In this document: positions 49,155-59,607 of the stretch, piece by piece
Position numbering within the stretch: the stretch's first letter is position 1
Layout of the letters: the number at the start of each line of letters is the position of its first letter
NCBI RefSeq assembly: GCF_000209165.1
Contig: NC_009044.1
Coordinates: forward strand, 248,001 to 312,000
Direction of reading: 5' to 3'
DNA length: 64,000 bases
Origin: Scheffersomyces stipitis CBS 6054
Taxonomy: Eukaryota > Ascomycota > Pichiomycetes > Serinales > Debaryomycetaceae
The notes under the pieces: model-generated
What the model saw: the letters and a program-made list of their open reading frames with translations, nothing else
The model's database searches: none
What the model was told of the DNA's origin: nothing
Program-made: the position numbers and the translations under genes

Positions 49155-49599
49155 TGCTCTTCTGTTCAGCCTCGAAAATGATATGATATTCTCCAGTCAG
49201 AGGGTATAACAGGATGCTTATAATTGTCAGCAACATACACTAATTTTAGAATGAAGTTCAGGATTAATTATATTTCTAAAGATGATGAACGTAATGATGC
49301 TCGGTGAGCCCCCAGATTTTCTTCAGAAGATCTTATGCGGCATGCTCAATTAGGAAATGCTCCCGAATTTGAAAAATACGTTATTTAGGTTTCGAGTTCC
49401 CCAGGTTTCAGTCAGAAATGATTCAACATAGGACTCACCCAAGTACTGAGTTGCAAGTGCCAGAGTTTCAACAGCCCTTTCCCGAACTAAATTTGTTGCC
49501 AAAGAACTTTTAGTAATTCTCTTTCTAATCCATTTTTTTGGCTGCGAATCTTTTTCCCCTGAGTAATTATCAATTCAGAGCAACTTTGTAAAACTTTCT
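49155..49599. other. Spacer between tandem MFS genes
   Basis: Promoter of copy 1 and terminator of copy 2. No gene or repeat recognised. Confidence 0.5.
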
Positions 49600-51123
49600 C
49601 TACCAAATTCTTTCCCACAATCTCAATATCGAACTCTTAGACGGAGTAGAATTTCTTCTTTCCAAATTTGGGAGACAAGCCCACATCACAATAACCAAGC
49701 AATACAATATGATAAATATAGGCAAAACAACAAATGTTCCAGTCGTTTGAGAAATCAAACCCACAATGAAAGGGAAAATTGCACCCCCAGAAGAGCCAAA
49801 AGCTGACATAATAGTAAGAGTGATAACTTGAATTTTTCTAGGAATTAAGCCATCATGTCCAGTGTACACTACAAGCAATGGGTAATTTGGCCCAGTCATC
49901 ATACCTGCAAATGCTACCAAGACTGCTTCAGCTATGAGGTTGGGGACAGCCCATACAAGGGCTACAAGTATCATAGCTCCGCAAGAGACAACTAGAACAG
50001 ACCTTCTAGCCCCAAGAGTTTTGTGTAAAGGCTTGGTTAAACATAGCCTTCCAATAGTCAAGCCTCCCCAGTAACCTGAAGCTGTATATCCAACGTACTT
50101 CGGGTTTCCATGGCGATAATCAAGGAAGAATGAAACTATCCAACCACCCATAGCGACCTCTGCACCTTGATAGAATAAAACAAAAAAGCAGATGAGCCAA
50201 GTAGTAGGAGTTTTAAGTGCAAGGAGCATCAAGTTTTGGTGAGATTGGGGATATTCTTGAGTAGCATTAATGTCCGTCATTTCTATAACATCTTCACCAC
50301 GCAATCTCTCATCTGCTGTATAAGAGACAGCTAAATCTTTAGGATCTTCGTCCCAGGGTTTCAAATCTTCATCAGAATTTTTAAACGCATAGAAGATTGC
50401 AATCATATTAGGGAACATTATACCCATGAGAACAAAATAGTAGTAATGCCATGTCACTCCTCTTGCAACAATCGAAGTAGCTAATAAGGGAGAAATTGTT
50501 GCACCAATTCCATATGCACCGTGCAAAAAGGAAAGATAAGTGGAAGCTTTGTCCAATCGTGAAACGAAGATATTAGTTTGGGCTATTTGAAGAGCACTAC
50601 CAGCCCCTCCGAAGAAAAAAGAGGCCACTATTGCAGGGTATTTGGTACCGGTACCAACAATTAGGTAATTGAGAACACCAAGTGCACATCCCAAAGTTAA
50701 AGAATACCTCTTTCCCATCCACGGCTGGATTTTATGAGCAAGACAGGCAACGACTATAAACCCTGTCGCTGAGGCTACCCAAATCAAAGAAGCTACAGAG
50801 TAACTTATACCATAATAAACCTCCATATGAGGTAACAAGGCACCTGGGGCAGCATCATTGAAACCCACACAGAGACCTAGAAATATACACGATAAATACC
50901 TCCATTTATTTCTAGGAGGATTGTTAATAGTCATATACTTTGGAATAGTGCCTTCTTGTTCTGGAATGGGTTCTACATTAGAAGAATGTCTTCCGTCGTA
51001 TTCATTGATGTCTTCATCAGAGTTTCGATTTTCGAAGCCTGGACGATGAGATGTATTGTCCCCTACATTCATGGCCTTCATAGTTATGGCTACATGAGCC
51101 TTATCTAGCTTAGTAATTGTCAT
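49600..51123 (-). CDS. Major facilitator transporter, Bsc6-like (copy 2)
   Basis: 507 aa, aligning end to end with the neighbouring copy: GFNDAAPGALLPHMEVYYGISYSVASLIWV, LHGAYGIGATISPLLATS, GAEVAMGGWIVSFFLDYRHG and the same IPRKIQVITLTIMSAFGSSG block. Both copies keep the membrane core, while the N-termini and central acidic loops differ most. This is the pattern of a tandem duplication old enough for the cytoplasmic parts to diverge. Start ATG at 51123 gives an N-terminus matching copy 1 (MTITKLDKAHVAI against MSITKQEEAHIAV). Confidence 0.8.
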   Translation of the reverse strand: MTITKLDKAHVAITMKAMNVGDNTSHRPGFENRNSDEDINEYDGRHSSNVEPIPEQEGTIPKYMTINNPPRNKWRYLSCIFLGLCVGFNDAAPGALLPHMEVYYGISYSVASLIWVASATGFIVVACLAHKIQPWMGKRYSLTLGCALGVLNYLIVGTGTKYPAIVASFFFGGAGSALQIAQTNIFVSRLDKASTYLSFLHGAYGIGATISPLLATSIVARGVTWHYYYFVLMGIMFPNMIAIFYAFKNSDEDLKPWDEDPKDLAVSYTADERLRGEDVIEMTDINATQEYPQSHQNLMLLALKTPTTWLICFFVLFYQGAEVAMGGWIVSFFLDYRHGNPKYVGYTASGYWGGLTIGRLCLTKPLHKTLGARRSVLVVSCGAMILVALVWAVPNLIAEAVLVAFAGMMTGPNYPLLVVYTGHDGLIPRKIQVITLTIMSAFGSSGGAIFPFIVGLISQTTGTFVVLPIFIILYCLVIVMWACLPNLERRNSTPSKSSILRLWERIW

Positions 51124-51593
51124 TTTTTAATATCCACTCTACAATACAATCGTTCCAATTTATATTAGTACAAAGAAAAATTAGAGTCCTTATAAGACAC
51201 CGCCTGCTATATATATAAAAGTGCATCAAAAATTACTCTATGGTCTGCTAAGCAGGACTAGAATTCTGAAGGAAAGGGAACACTATAGAAAAGTTGGAAA
51301 GATATTCGGTATCGGTCAAATCCCCGGAACTATTTATTTGCAGACAAGGACTAAATAAAATTTAATTCCAAATACGGAAAGGTTTCCAAACGGATTTATG
51401 CCTGTCAAAATCTTATCATACTCTTGCAGACCAATCAGTTGCTTAGATCATCTATCCAATCTACCTGTTTTCAGCCTTTATTCACAGCATGGAATAAGCG
51501 ACCATCATAGCCTTATTTTCTTACGAAATGGTTTCTTATGAAATGTCTTCCTATTTGCTACAGAAAGAGTATTTATATACTCTTTTTTTTTTT
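51124..51593. other. Promoter region of MFS copy 2, nothing else seen
   Basis: AT-rich with a T10 run near 51582-51593 and a TATATATA at 51209-51216. No gene recognised. Confidence 0.5.
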
Positions 51594-51760
51594 AAGTTTT
51601 TTTTACGAATTGGCATTCAATAAAATCAACCTATTTATAACAGAGTACACAAAATTTTTACAAAATGACAAGTATTACTATTAAAATCGAACCCATCCAC
51701 AACAGTAGTAATAAACACTCTACATCTTCTAACCCATACAGAAAGTTAGGAGGAAACAAA
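51594..51760. repeat. Decayed dispersed repeat upstream of tRNA-Arg (partner of 16405-16495)
   Basis: Shares ordered blocks with the site upstream of tRNA-Thr: T-run, ACGAAT-GGCAT, ACAGAGTA, TCTTCTAACCCATA and AAGTTAGGAGGAAAC. About 75 bp of extra sequence lies in the middle. A likely retrotransposon LTR relic; its ends are undefined. Confidence 0.45.
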
Positions 51761-51862
51761 GTGAACAAGTACACAAATAATCCTGCATAAAACGGCGAAA
51801 ATTGGTAGCGCGACAAATGTCTAGGTATATTCTAAATCGTAGCTATTTGTGTCACAGCTTCG

Positions 51863-51958
51863 TTCCTCATGGCCCAATGGTCAAGGCGTCTGGCTACGAT
51901 TACGTAACCACTTCCGGTTGGAACCAGAAGATTCCAGGTTCGACTCCTGGTGGGGAAG
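51863..51958 (+). tRNA. tRNA-Arg (anticodon ACG) with 23-nt intron
   Basis: Acceptor TTCCTCA/TGGGGAA with one T-G pair. The anticodon stem TCTGG/CCAGA is interrupted after position 37: anticodon ACG at 51896-51898, intron 51900-51922, leaving a normal 73-nt mature tRNA. B box is GGTTCGACTCC. A run of six T follows as the terminator. Within the intron, the CCGG-containing part can pair near the anticodon as tRNA splicing endonuclease substrates do. Confidence 0.93.
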
Positions 51959-53034
51959 CTCTTTTTTGCACCTTAACTTAATCATGGACGAAGTGCTATG
52001 AAGAGGTCAATAGCCGTCAGCTATGGGCCTAACCGATGAAAATGTGAATATCTAAGACATTCTTTTTTCGGCAAGATCGAAACTATTTTAATGTGTGTAG
52101 CAATTAAAGATCTACTGAGATTGATTTTTCTAATTATCATGATCGTGAACATTTGAAGAAGGATCACGGCAAGGATTATGGAAGGAACACGCAGATGACG
52201 TCAGAAAACACTTTTCCATTTTTAATTAGTATTGAGATGATAGAATCACCAGATTTGATTTCCTGATTAACGAGGCAGAGTACGCAGAAATTAGTACGAA
52301 GAAATTCTTCACATTTTCTCATCGCTGGGAAAATGCTCTGCTAAGGTTTCTCCGGACCTCTCTGTTTTTTTGCAATGAAGTCTTTCGGTTCTTTGCCGTG
52401 TATTATATGAAATCCAGTACCTTCGCTCTCGTAAACCAAATTGTATGCTATTGTAGCTTATCGTGTGCTTTCTTGACATCATTCTTCTGGCAATCTCTCT
52501 TCGTCATTATTTCGCAGCTCATCAGCGCACATAGCCCTGCCCATGTCTGGTAGTGCCGCATTTTTCCCACCACGGTACAGTACAAAATTACACGGAAAGA
52601 ACAGCCTCAATCTAGCATAAAATTTCACTATCTAGACTATATAATGAAATCGTTTCCCTTCCAGAGGCAAAGCAAAAGTCCAGAATCTCTTCCATTCTCA
52701 CCAATTGATATAATTATAGTTGAAGTGCTCTTGACCATAGTTAATTATAGCCCTAGTTGTGCGTTTCAGGCTATATTTATCGCTATAATTGCTTACATAC
52801 TGTACTCACTACTCCCAAATTTCATTCCCCAGTTTCCCCCACTAAACTTCTCACTAACGCGTTTCTCATTAGCGTATTCTCACTAATTCTCGCTATTTCA
52901 CGAATCTCAGTCCTACACAGTTGCCCCTGAGTCTCCATTTTTCCCGAGCAACCCTGTCTATATACCCACATTCTGGACATCATTCTTTTCTTTATCACCG
53001 TTTTCTCATAGACCACCATAGAAATCACTTCAGC
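51959..53034. other. 1.1-kb intergenic region upstream of LSB3, CT-rich near the gene
   Basis: No gene recognised; the 80-codon frame at 52644-52886 has no similarity and lies in the CT-rich presumed promoter. From 52835 to 52925 the plus strand is pyrimidine-rich, with repeats of CTCACTAA and TCGCTATTTCAC. A similar tract precedes MDM10. Confidence 0.5.
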
Positions 53035-54751
53035 ATGGGTATCAACAATCCTATTCCCAGAAGCTTGAAGAGCGAGTCCAAGTACGTTTCATTTTGAATC
53101 TCGTATCATGGAATTCTCAGTAATCCAGAGATCGTATAGATCCAGCTGGATACGACTACTGCGGAGTCTGAACTGTCTTCAACATCTTCCCCTGCGTTTC
53201 AATATAGGCACCAAGTTCATTGCAGTGAAACACGCAATGCCATACGTTACTCTTCTCATAATTGAACTCAGAATTCTTCCGTAGCTCACCACCATACTTC
53301 CATATCATTTCAGGATCTTTTGAACTGTGCAATTCAGACTATTATCGGATATTTTTCAGTCTGTCCAATTTTTCAGATTTTCACCAGTCTTAACAAAACA
53401 TTTTACCGAATTGCCAGTTCCTTATGCAGCTGTTATCGAAGACATACCCCCAGAATTCTATCATGACTCCTACTGTTCCCATACTAACCCCTCTAGAAAA
53501 GCGGCTAAGGTACTCTCGTCGTTTATAAAGCCTAACCAATTGGCTGGGCCCGAAAATATCATTCCTCCCAATGTATTGAAAAATGCTAAAGGTTTGGCTG
53601 TCATCACAGTTTTGAAAGCCGGCTTTTTGTTTTCAGGGAGAGCCGGTTCCGGTGTCATCGTAGCCCGTTTGCCGGACGGATCCTGGTCGCCTCCTTCAGC
53701 CATTGTTACTGCCGGTGCCGGTGTTGGTGGCCAGATTGGAGCTGAGTTGACCGATTTCGTCTTCATCTTAAACACCAAGTCAGCTGTGGACTCGTTTGCT
53801 CAGTTTGGTTCTGTGACTTTGGGTGGTAACGTTTCTGTTGCTGCTGGTCCTTTAGGTAGAAACGCTGAGGCTGCGGGTACTGCCTCGTTAAAGAGTGCCT
53901 CTGCTGTATTCTCATATTCCAAGACCAAGGGTTTGTTTGCTGGTATATCTTTGGAGGGTTCCGCTATCGTTGAAAGAAGAGAAGCCAACAGAAAGTTTTA
54001 CGGTAGCAATTGTAAGGCCAGAAACATCTTGGCTGGTGAAGTAGAGGCTCCTCCAGCTTGTTCGTCTTTGATGAGAGTGTTAGAGTCACGTGTGTTCAAC
54101 AACAGACAACCCTACGATGACGACGATTTCTATAACGACGATTACTACGACGACATTCCAGACGACTTTTCCGGCTCAACCTCGCCATCTTCTACCAGAA
54201 GAGGCAGTACCAGAACCGGAGGACGTGGCGGAAGCCGTAGAGGTAGCAGATACTCGGAAGACGAAGAAGATTATTCCGACGACGACGATGATGACTACAA
54301 TTACTCCAATAGACGAAGAACTAACTCGCGTGCTAGTCCCAGCCATACGAGCCATGGTTACAATGGTTCTGGTTCTGGGTCCGGAGCTGGAGCTCGTAGA
54401 TCAGGATGGGAAGACGATGTCTATGACAAAAATAGTAGCGATAGAAGAAGAAACCAAGGCAGTAGTGATGTAGACAACTTGGGTTCTAGGCTCAACAATA
54501 CCCGTTTGAATAGCGGCCCTACCAGACCTCCTACTGGCTCCAAGCCCAACTTTGGTGGAACTCCAAAGACAAACACAAACCAAGCCATAGCCTTGTACAC
54601 TTTCAAGGGAGAACAAAGTGGAGACTTGCCATTCAAGAAGGGCGATGTCATTGACATTATCAGAAAGACCGAAACCGTAGACGACTGGTGGACCGGCAGA
54701 AACAACGGGGTCACAGGTATCTTCCCTGCCAACTATGTGGAGTTGATCTAA
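53035..54751 (+). CDS. LSB3: Lsb3/Ysc84 actin-patch protein (SYLF + SH3), two exons
   Basis: Cortical actin-patch protein of endocytosis. Exon 1 is only 47 nt (53035-53081, MGINNPIPRSLKSES) and exon 2 is 53497-54751; the product is 433 aa. Splicing restores the invariant family N-terminus SLKSESKKAAKVLSSFIKP, so this is the correct start, not the ATG at 53327 inside the intron. The SYLF domain (about 1-220; actin and phosphoinositide binding) includes FLFSGRAGSGVIVARL, ELTDFVFILNT and GPLGRNAEAA. An acidic, S/R/G-rich linker follows, then a C-terminal SH3 domain (ALYTFKGEQSGDLPFKKGD, DDWWTGR, GIFPANYVEL). The S. cerevisiae genes also have this type of early intron. Confidence 0.93.
53082..53496 (+). 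other. Spliceosomal intron of LSB3
   Basis: 415 nt with donor GTACGT, branch site TACTAAC at 53482-53488 and acceptor TAG at 53494-53496. Joining gives AA plus A = Lys followed by KAAK, matching the family. The unspliced frame downstream is open, which would mislead a simple gene caller. Confidence 0.9.
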
Positions 54752-55007
54752 TAACTAGTTAGTGTAGAACTTTGAATTGTACTATATGTTTTAGAATGCT
54801 GTAGATGAATCTAGGGAGCTTTATATTCTGTCATACTCGTAGAATTTGACAATGAAGCATATATATTGGTTTGATACTAATAAATATTGATAATAAAGAG
54901 TACGTACATAGTCATCACTCTCCTGTCCAGTTCGCTGAAATACAATTTATTCACTTAACTAAATACTGTCTACCGACCTATATCCAAAATATTCCAAAAC
55001 CCATAGC

Positions 55008-56432
55008 TCATTCCAACTGGAAAACCTCGTTCACGAGATGGTCTATAACAACTTTGCCTTCATCGAAGTTAGGATCGTGAAATCGAACAATAGCTGCAGC
55101 ATGGCTATGTTTGCTGTTTCTGATAACAACGGGATACTTGTTCCAACCCAAGGTATTCAACAGGCTGATAATGAATTTCTGGTCGGCATTCAAATTCATA
55201 ACTGAAACCTGTCCAGACTCTGGATTTTTCTCTTGATCAATGGCTGCATCGTTGTTATTCATCACTGAATATACTGACTCGACAACGGAATATTGCTGTT
55301 CCTGAATACGGTCACCCAAGTCTTCAAACTTCTCAAGAAGAGTGGCTCTTTCCAGTTCTTCTTCTTCTTCTGCAGTATTGTGGGTTTCTTCTTCCTTCAA
55401 TTGGATTGGATCATCGCTCAATTGGTCATACAAATGGTGCAAGTTGTTGGAAGCATCCTGAAGAAAATTGCTGACTCGATTGTTCAATCTAATACGTTGC
55501 ACAATGGAGTTGGAAATAAAGAAAGCCACCCATAAAGGTGTATACAAGACAATGCTGCCAAACACCTTGACCCAACCGACGGCTCTGGTTAATCGAGATT
55601 GAGACTTCCGGTTAGCGGGAACGAATGAATCGGCAATTTTTTCGTACTTCAACGGCTTCTCGATATCTACAACAATGGGTTCATAGCCCTTAATGTAAGT
55701 CATCTGGAGATTATCAGCCAGCTGGTTGATCATAGAGTTAACCGGATCTATTGCAGTAATTGCACTTGTAAAAAATGCAGCTCTCTTGTCATTGACAACG
55801 TTGGCATAGAGAGATTTGTGTTTGAACAACTTCAATACCTTGTAGAAATAGGAGTTGACATCTGCCATCACTACCAACAACGGCTTCTGAGTTTTGGACA
55901 CCATATCTTTCAAGAACATCTGACTACCAGAATGGGCCAAAAAGTAGGGAGCAAAGTTATTGAATAATCTAACAGATATACTGTGGTTCATTGGATGAAG
56001 AACCCCAACATGCGGTGTACAGAAAGTGATAAAGTTCACTGGATCGATGTCATCGAAATAACCTTGCGAATACAAAATTCCAACAGCATATCTGGAGATC
56101 AAACCTCCTAAAGAATAGCCTATTATTGACAACTTTGTAACCTTATTTCCCTCCTGAGAAAGAGCATTCGTTTGCTCCAAGATCTCATCTGAGGTTCTTT
56201 TACCGTTGATGTCTACACCGTCATATGTCAAATAGCCACTGTGAGACCCAGTCTTGTAAACCACAAGCTCCTCATCAGCTGGCTGTATTTTATCCAAAAC
56301 CTGCGACTCGATATAGTCCATATGGGTGGGATTGCCCCAAAGTCTAGTATGTTAGTATATATGAACTAGGGTGCACGTGAATGAAAAGCATACTTACCCA
56401 TGGACCAAGACAACGAGATGATATTTGACCAT
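55008..56432 (-). CDS. LPL1: Lpl1/Rog1-family lipase (DUF676), two exons
   Basis: Exon 1 is 56398-56432 and exon 2 is 55008-56343; the product is 456 aa. Splicing creates VVLVHG-LWGNPTHM, the oxyanion-side motif of this alpha/beta-hydrolase family, split by the intron. The nucleophile elbow is GYSLGG (Ser near residue 89), followed by ISRYAVG, and a conserved FCTPHVGV stands near residue 118. A hydrophobic segment (GSIVLYTPLWVAFFISN) near 275-295 could bind a membrane or lipid droplet. A K/E-rich helical part and a conserved C-terminal block (NTLGWNKYPVVIRNSKHSHAAAI) follow. The length fits yeast Lpl1 (lipid-droplet phospholipase) better than the larger Rog1, but the orthologue choice is tentative. 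Confidence 0.8.
56344..56397 (-). other. Spliceosomal intron of the lipase gene, 54 nt
   Basis: Donor GTAAGT, branch TACTAAC and acceptor TAG, all within 54 nt on the minus strand. The joint GG|A completes the Gly codon of VHGLWGN. It is very short for a yeast intron, but all three signals are perfect. Confidence 0.9.
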
Positions 56433-57204
56433 TGGAATCTATAGTATATGAAATCAGAATAACGATGTGACTTTGCTGCTCTGAAGAGTAGAAAAAACCA
56501 AAAAACAGTCTAGTGCTCTAGGAAGTATTATAGTTGAGTGAAAAGATACGCAAGTATCTGAGATTCTTATTTCTCAGTATCTAGCAGATTTGATAGTGGC
56601 CTTTAAATTACAGTGTGGAGAGATCCAATTCTTCTCGAATGAAGCAATTTGTTCCTAGACTTATTTAACAAGAAAGGCTAACCAAACTAGTCTAGTTGTA
56701 TTTTGAGAAAGAAGCATATGCTAACTTTAGTTTCTCCACCTTGGCTTATCGTATCGTAAACTTATTTTTCCTTTTAGGCGCGCGTGATAATGTAAATTTT
56801 CACAGCCATAAGCGAGTTTGACATGGAGCATATAAAACAGAGAAGCTGTAGAAGGCAAATCTACTAAATAATTGAACTGAAGAGAACGTATATGTGGTAT
56901 ACGTCCCATTCCTGAGCTCACCCCTGTATTTTCAAGCGAGCTTTCCTGATTTTTGGTGGAGAAGAAACTACTGTTGCTCGGGATTTCCTAAAACAATCTG
57001 TTTCACAATCCTGCGACATATGAAATGGTTGCAACTTAATCCACGTAGACCAACCCTAGCACGTTATAAGGAATAAGGAATAATGAACAATACTTCTAGA
57101 AATTGTAATACGACCGTTTGTCGTAGTATAGATTGATATACTTTCAATTCAGACTTTTAGTCCCTATATATACAAGCTACTATACAAGCTATTATACAAT
57201 GGTA
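56433..57204. other. Intergenic region, lipase promoter and MRM1 terminator
   Basis: About 770 bp without a recognisable gene. It contains the lipase promoter and the 3' region of MRM1. Short open frames at 56727-56921 and 56894-57076 have no similarity. Confidence 0.5.
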
Positions 57205-58527
57205 TCACTCAAGACATTTGCCGATCAAGATACCTGAAGCAACACTGACATTCAACGAGTCGACGATATGATCCTGTTTTCTGCCCTTGTCGATTCCGAC
57301 CAAAAAGTCGGACCTCAACTTCATATGTGTTCTGATTCCTTCTCCTTCACTTCCCATGACAAGTAATACAGGAGTCTGGCTGAGAATGTTAGGAAGCTCG
57401 TTCATATCGACATACTTGTTCTTCAACTGCTGTTCCACTTTTTCGTGCTTAGACTTCAAGTCATTGATTTCATCTACTGATGGCTTTGCACTAGTTGAAA
57501 CCACACTCCAGCCATTGGCTCTGATTCTGTCGATGAACTTCAAGCTCTCGTTCGTCTCGTAGATATCAATCAAGTCCATAGCACCCACGGACGCCTTGTT
57601 GGCCACGGGTCCAAGCCTGGCAGTGTGACTTCCAGGAACCACGATGAAATCAACTCCAAAGTAGTAGGCAGATCTGATAATGCCTCCCATGTTCTGAGGA
57701 TCAGTGATGCCATCGAGAAAGATTCCCAAAGGCATCTTGGCTACAGGTTCATCTTCTACAGGGTCTGTTCTGGCCACTGTCTTGACTATCTCTACTTCAG
57801 CATCGTCAAGATCATTGTACACCGTAACCTTATACTCGTTATCTTGACAAGCTCCAAGCGAATGAATGGTATTGAGCTCCAAACTCTTGGTTTCCAATAC
57901 TACTCCGTTATGTACTCCGTTGTTGCACAAGATGTTCAAGTCGTTCTTGCTAGATCTTTCCACAATTTTTACGCCATACTTTGTCTCTGCAATCTTGATT
58001 AACTGTCTATCCTGGCAATTATGTACATAAAGTCGACTGTAGGACGACCTCTTACCAGACTCCAAAGCTGATCTAACTGAATGAGTTCCATAGACATATT
58101 CAAAAAGTGAATTCTTTCCTATAGGTGTACGATCTCTAGACACACGATACTGTTCAGAGTCGCTGTGGTTTTCCCTGCCTGATTTTGCCATTCTTTCAGC
58201 TCTGGCATTTTCCCTTTGTTCTCGTTCATGTTCCTTTCTCATATTTCTAAGTCGTCTCTGTCTAGCGACCTTTTCGGTGAGTTTGTTTCTCTCTTCGGGA
58301 CTTATATTTCCGTATTTTCTTTGGAAAAACACGTCCTTCGAGATGTTCTGGACCTCCCAAGGTTTCATCTTGGTCTCTGAGTAGGGTAAACTCTTCTCGA
58401 AGCTCTTGGTTTTGCCTGGATTCAGATAGTGAGGTTTGAACACAGGCTTTATGGGGGACGAGTCCAAGTTCCTCATCGTTCGACTCCAGACACCGAAATT
58501 TCGGCTGAACACTGTTCTAGAAGACAT
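57205..58527 (-). CDS. MRM1: Mitochondrial 21S rRNA 2'-O-ribose methyltransferase
   Basis: 440 aa of the SpoU/TrmH (SPOUT) family. The N-terminus (MSSRTVFSRNFGVWSRTMRN) is basic and Ser/Arg-rich, like a mitochondrial presequence. A charged linker precedes a small substrate-binding domain (EYVYGTHSVRSALESGKR). The knotted catalytic domain shows the family motifs: LDGITDPQNMGGIIRSA with its Asn-Arg pair, VMGSEGEGI, and the C-terminal DSLNVSVASGILIG that forms the AdoMet site. Yeast Mrm1 (PET56) methylates a guanosine in the 21S rRNA peptidyl-transferase region. HIS3 lies immediately upstream in the same orientation. Confidence 0.9.
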   Translation of the reverse strand: MSSRTVFSRNFGVWSRTMRNLDSSPIKPVFKPHYLNPGKTKSFEKSLPYSETKMKPWEVQNISKDVFFQRKYGNISPEERNKLTEKVARQRRLRNMRKEHEREQRENARAERMAKSGRENHSDSEQYRVSRDRTPIGKNSLFEYVYGTHSVRSALESGKRSSYSRLYVHNCQDRQLIKIAETKYGVKIVERSSKNDLNILCNNGVHNGVVLETKSLELNTIHSLGACQDNEYKVTVYNDLDDAEVEIVKTVARTDPVEDEPVAKMPLGIFLDGITDPQNMGGIIRSAYYFGVDFIVVPGSHTARLGPVANKASVGAMDLIDIYETNESLKFIDRIRANGWSVVSTSAKPSVDEINDLKSKHEKVEQQLKNKYVDMNELPNILSQTPVLLVMGSEGEGIRTHMKLRSDFLVGIDKGRKQDHIVDSLNVSVASGILIGKCLE

Positions 58528-58938
58528 CTACGATATTGCTAATTATGGTTCTGCGAGATTGAAAACTGATAGTAAGACTGTAAAGGTTTAGTTTCTCCAC
58601 ATAAACAATTCGTTACTCAGTTTAAATTTTTCACGATGCTCACAGAAAAAAAATAATTGCACCCAAAAAAAGGATAGAACTAGGCGGAAGAGAATGTGAA
58701 AGGAGGATAGAAATATATATATATGTATGTTTCTATATTAATGGGATAGTTTGATTGAAATATAGAAGTCTCTAATGGTTTCAAAAGAAATTACATTTTT
58801 GACTGAGAGCCGTATCCTTAGTATTTTCCATACTTGAAGCGATTCTACTGCTATGCTCCAACCATCCAACACAAATAAGCACTCTCGTCTGCCCTCTACA
58901 TCTTTTCATTATCTTCTTATATTACAGTTTATGGACTT
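58528..58938. other. HIS3-MRM1 spacer
   Basis: 411 bp holding the MRM1 promoter and the HIS3 3' region. A TATATATATG run occurs at 58713-58724. No gene recognised. Confidence 0.5.
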
Positions 58939-59607
58939 TTAGAACAACACCCCCTTTGTACTAGGAACGTCGTTGGTTCCGTTACTGGAAATAGCCTCTC
59001 TGATGGCCACAGCCAAAGCCTTGAAAGCAGACTCAGCTCTGTGGTGATCATTGAAACCTCTCAAACAGTCGACATGCATGGTGATATGGGCACCCTGGGC
59101 GAAACTCTCGAGCACATGAGGAATCATTTCACACGACAAATCACCAATCTTTTCCCTCTTCAAACCCAATTCCACTACAGCAAATGGTCTATTGGACAAA
59201 TCTACGACGGCACGACTCAATGCTTCATCCAAAGGAGCAAATCCAGAACCAAAACGCTTGACTCCCTTGACTTGACCCAAAGCTTGTTTGAATGCTATTC
59301 CTAAGGTGATACCTACATCCTCGGCAGTGTGGTGGTCGTCGATGTGCAAATCACCAATGCACTCTACAATAAGGGACCAGCCAGCATGCTTGGCTAAGGC
59401 ATGGAGCATATGGTCCAAGAAGCCTATGCCACTCTGGACGTTGATCACCTGCGACGAGGTAGCCTGCTTGGCGTGTTCATCATCGTCGTCGATTTTTCTC
59501 TTTTTGAAAATCGACTCCTCTACAGCAAGAAACCCTCCATCTAGCGAAAGCGCAATCTGGATCTTGGTTTCATTGGTGTCTCTCTTGATCGTGGCAGTTC
59601 TGGCCAT
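58939..59607 (-). CDS. HIS3: Imidazoleglycerol-phosphate dehydratase
   Basis: 222 aa; sixth step of histidine biosynthesis, converting imidazoleglycerol phosphate to imidazoleacetol phosphate. The start is ATG 59607 ([18 protein letters not shown]); a two-codon GTG extension is not used. The metal-binding histidine motifs are intact: [31 protein letters not shown] and [16 protein letters not shown]. The two halves of the protein show the usual internal repeat. An insertion rich in K, D and E follows AVEESIFKK, as in fungal enzymes. A Gcn4-type site lies 175 bp upstream. Confidence 0.96.
   Translation of the reverse strand: MARTATIKRDTNETKIQIALSLDGGFLAVEESIFKKRKIDDDDEHAKQATSSQVINVQSGIGFLDHMLHALAKHAGWSLIVECIGDLHIDDHHTAEDVGITLGIAFKQALGQVKGVKRFGSGFAPLDEALSRAVVDLSNRPFAVVELGLKREKIGDLSCEMIPHVLESFAQGAHITMHVDCLRGFNDHHRAESAFKALAVAIREAISSNGTNDVPSTKGVLF

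Noticed and set aside
52644..52886. 80-codon frame before LSB3
   Set aside because: It is in pyrimidine-rich presumed promoter DNA, and the product has no recognisable feature beyond generic hydrophobicity.
53327..53496. ATG start for LSB3 at 53327
   Set aside because: It lies inside the intron; TACTAAC and TAG follow, and splicing to exon 1 gives the conserved N-terminus.
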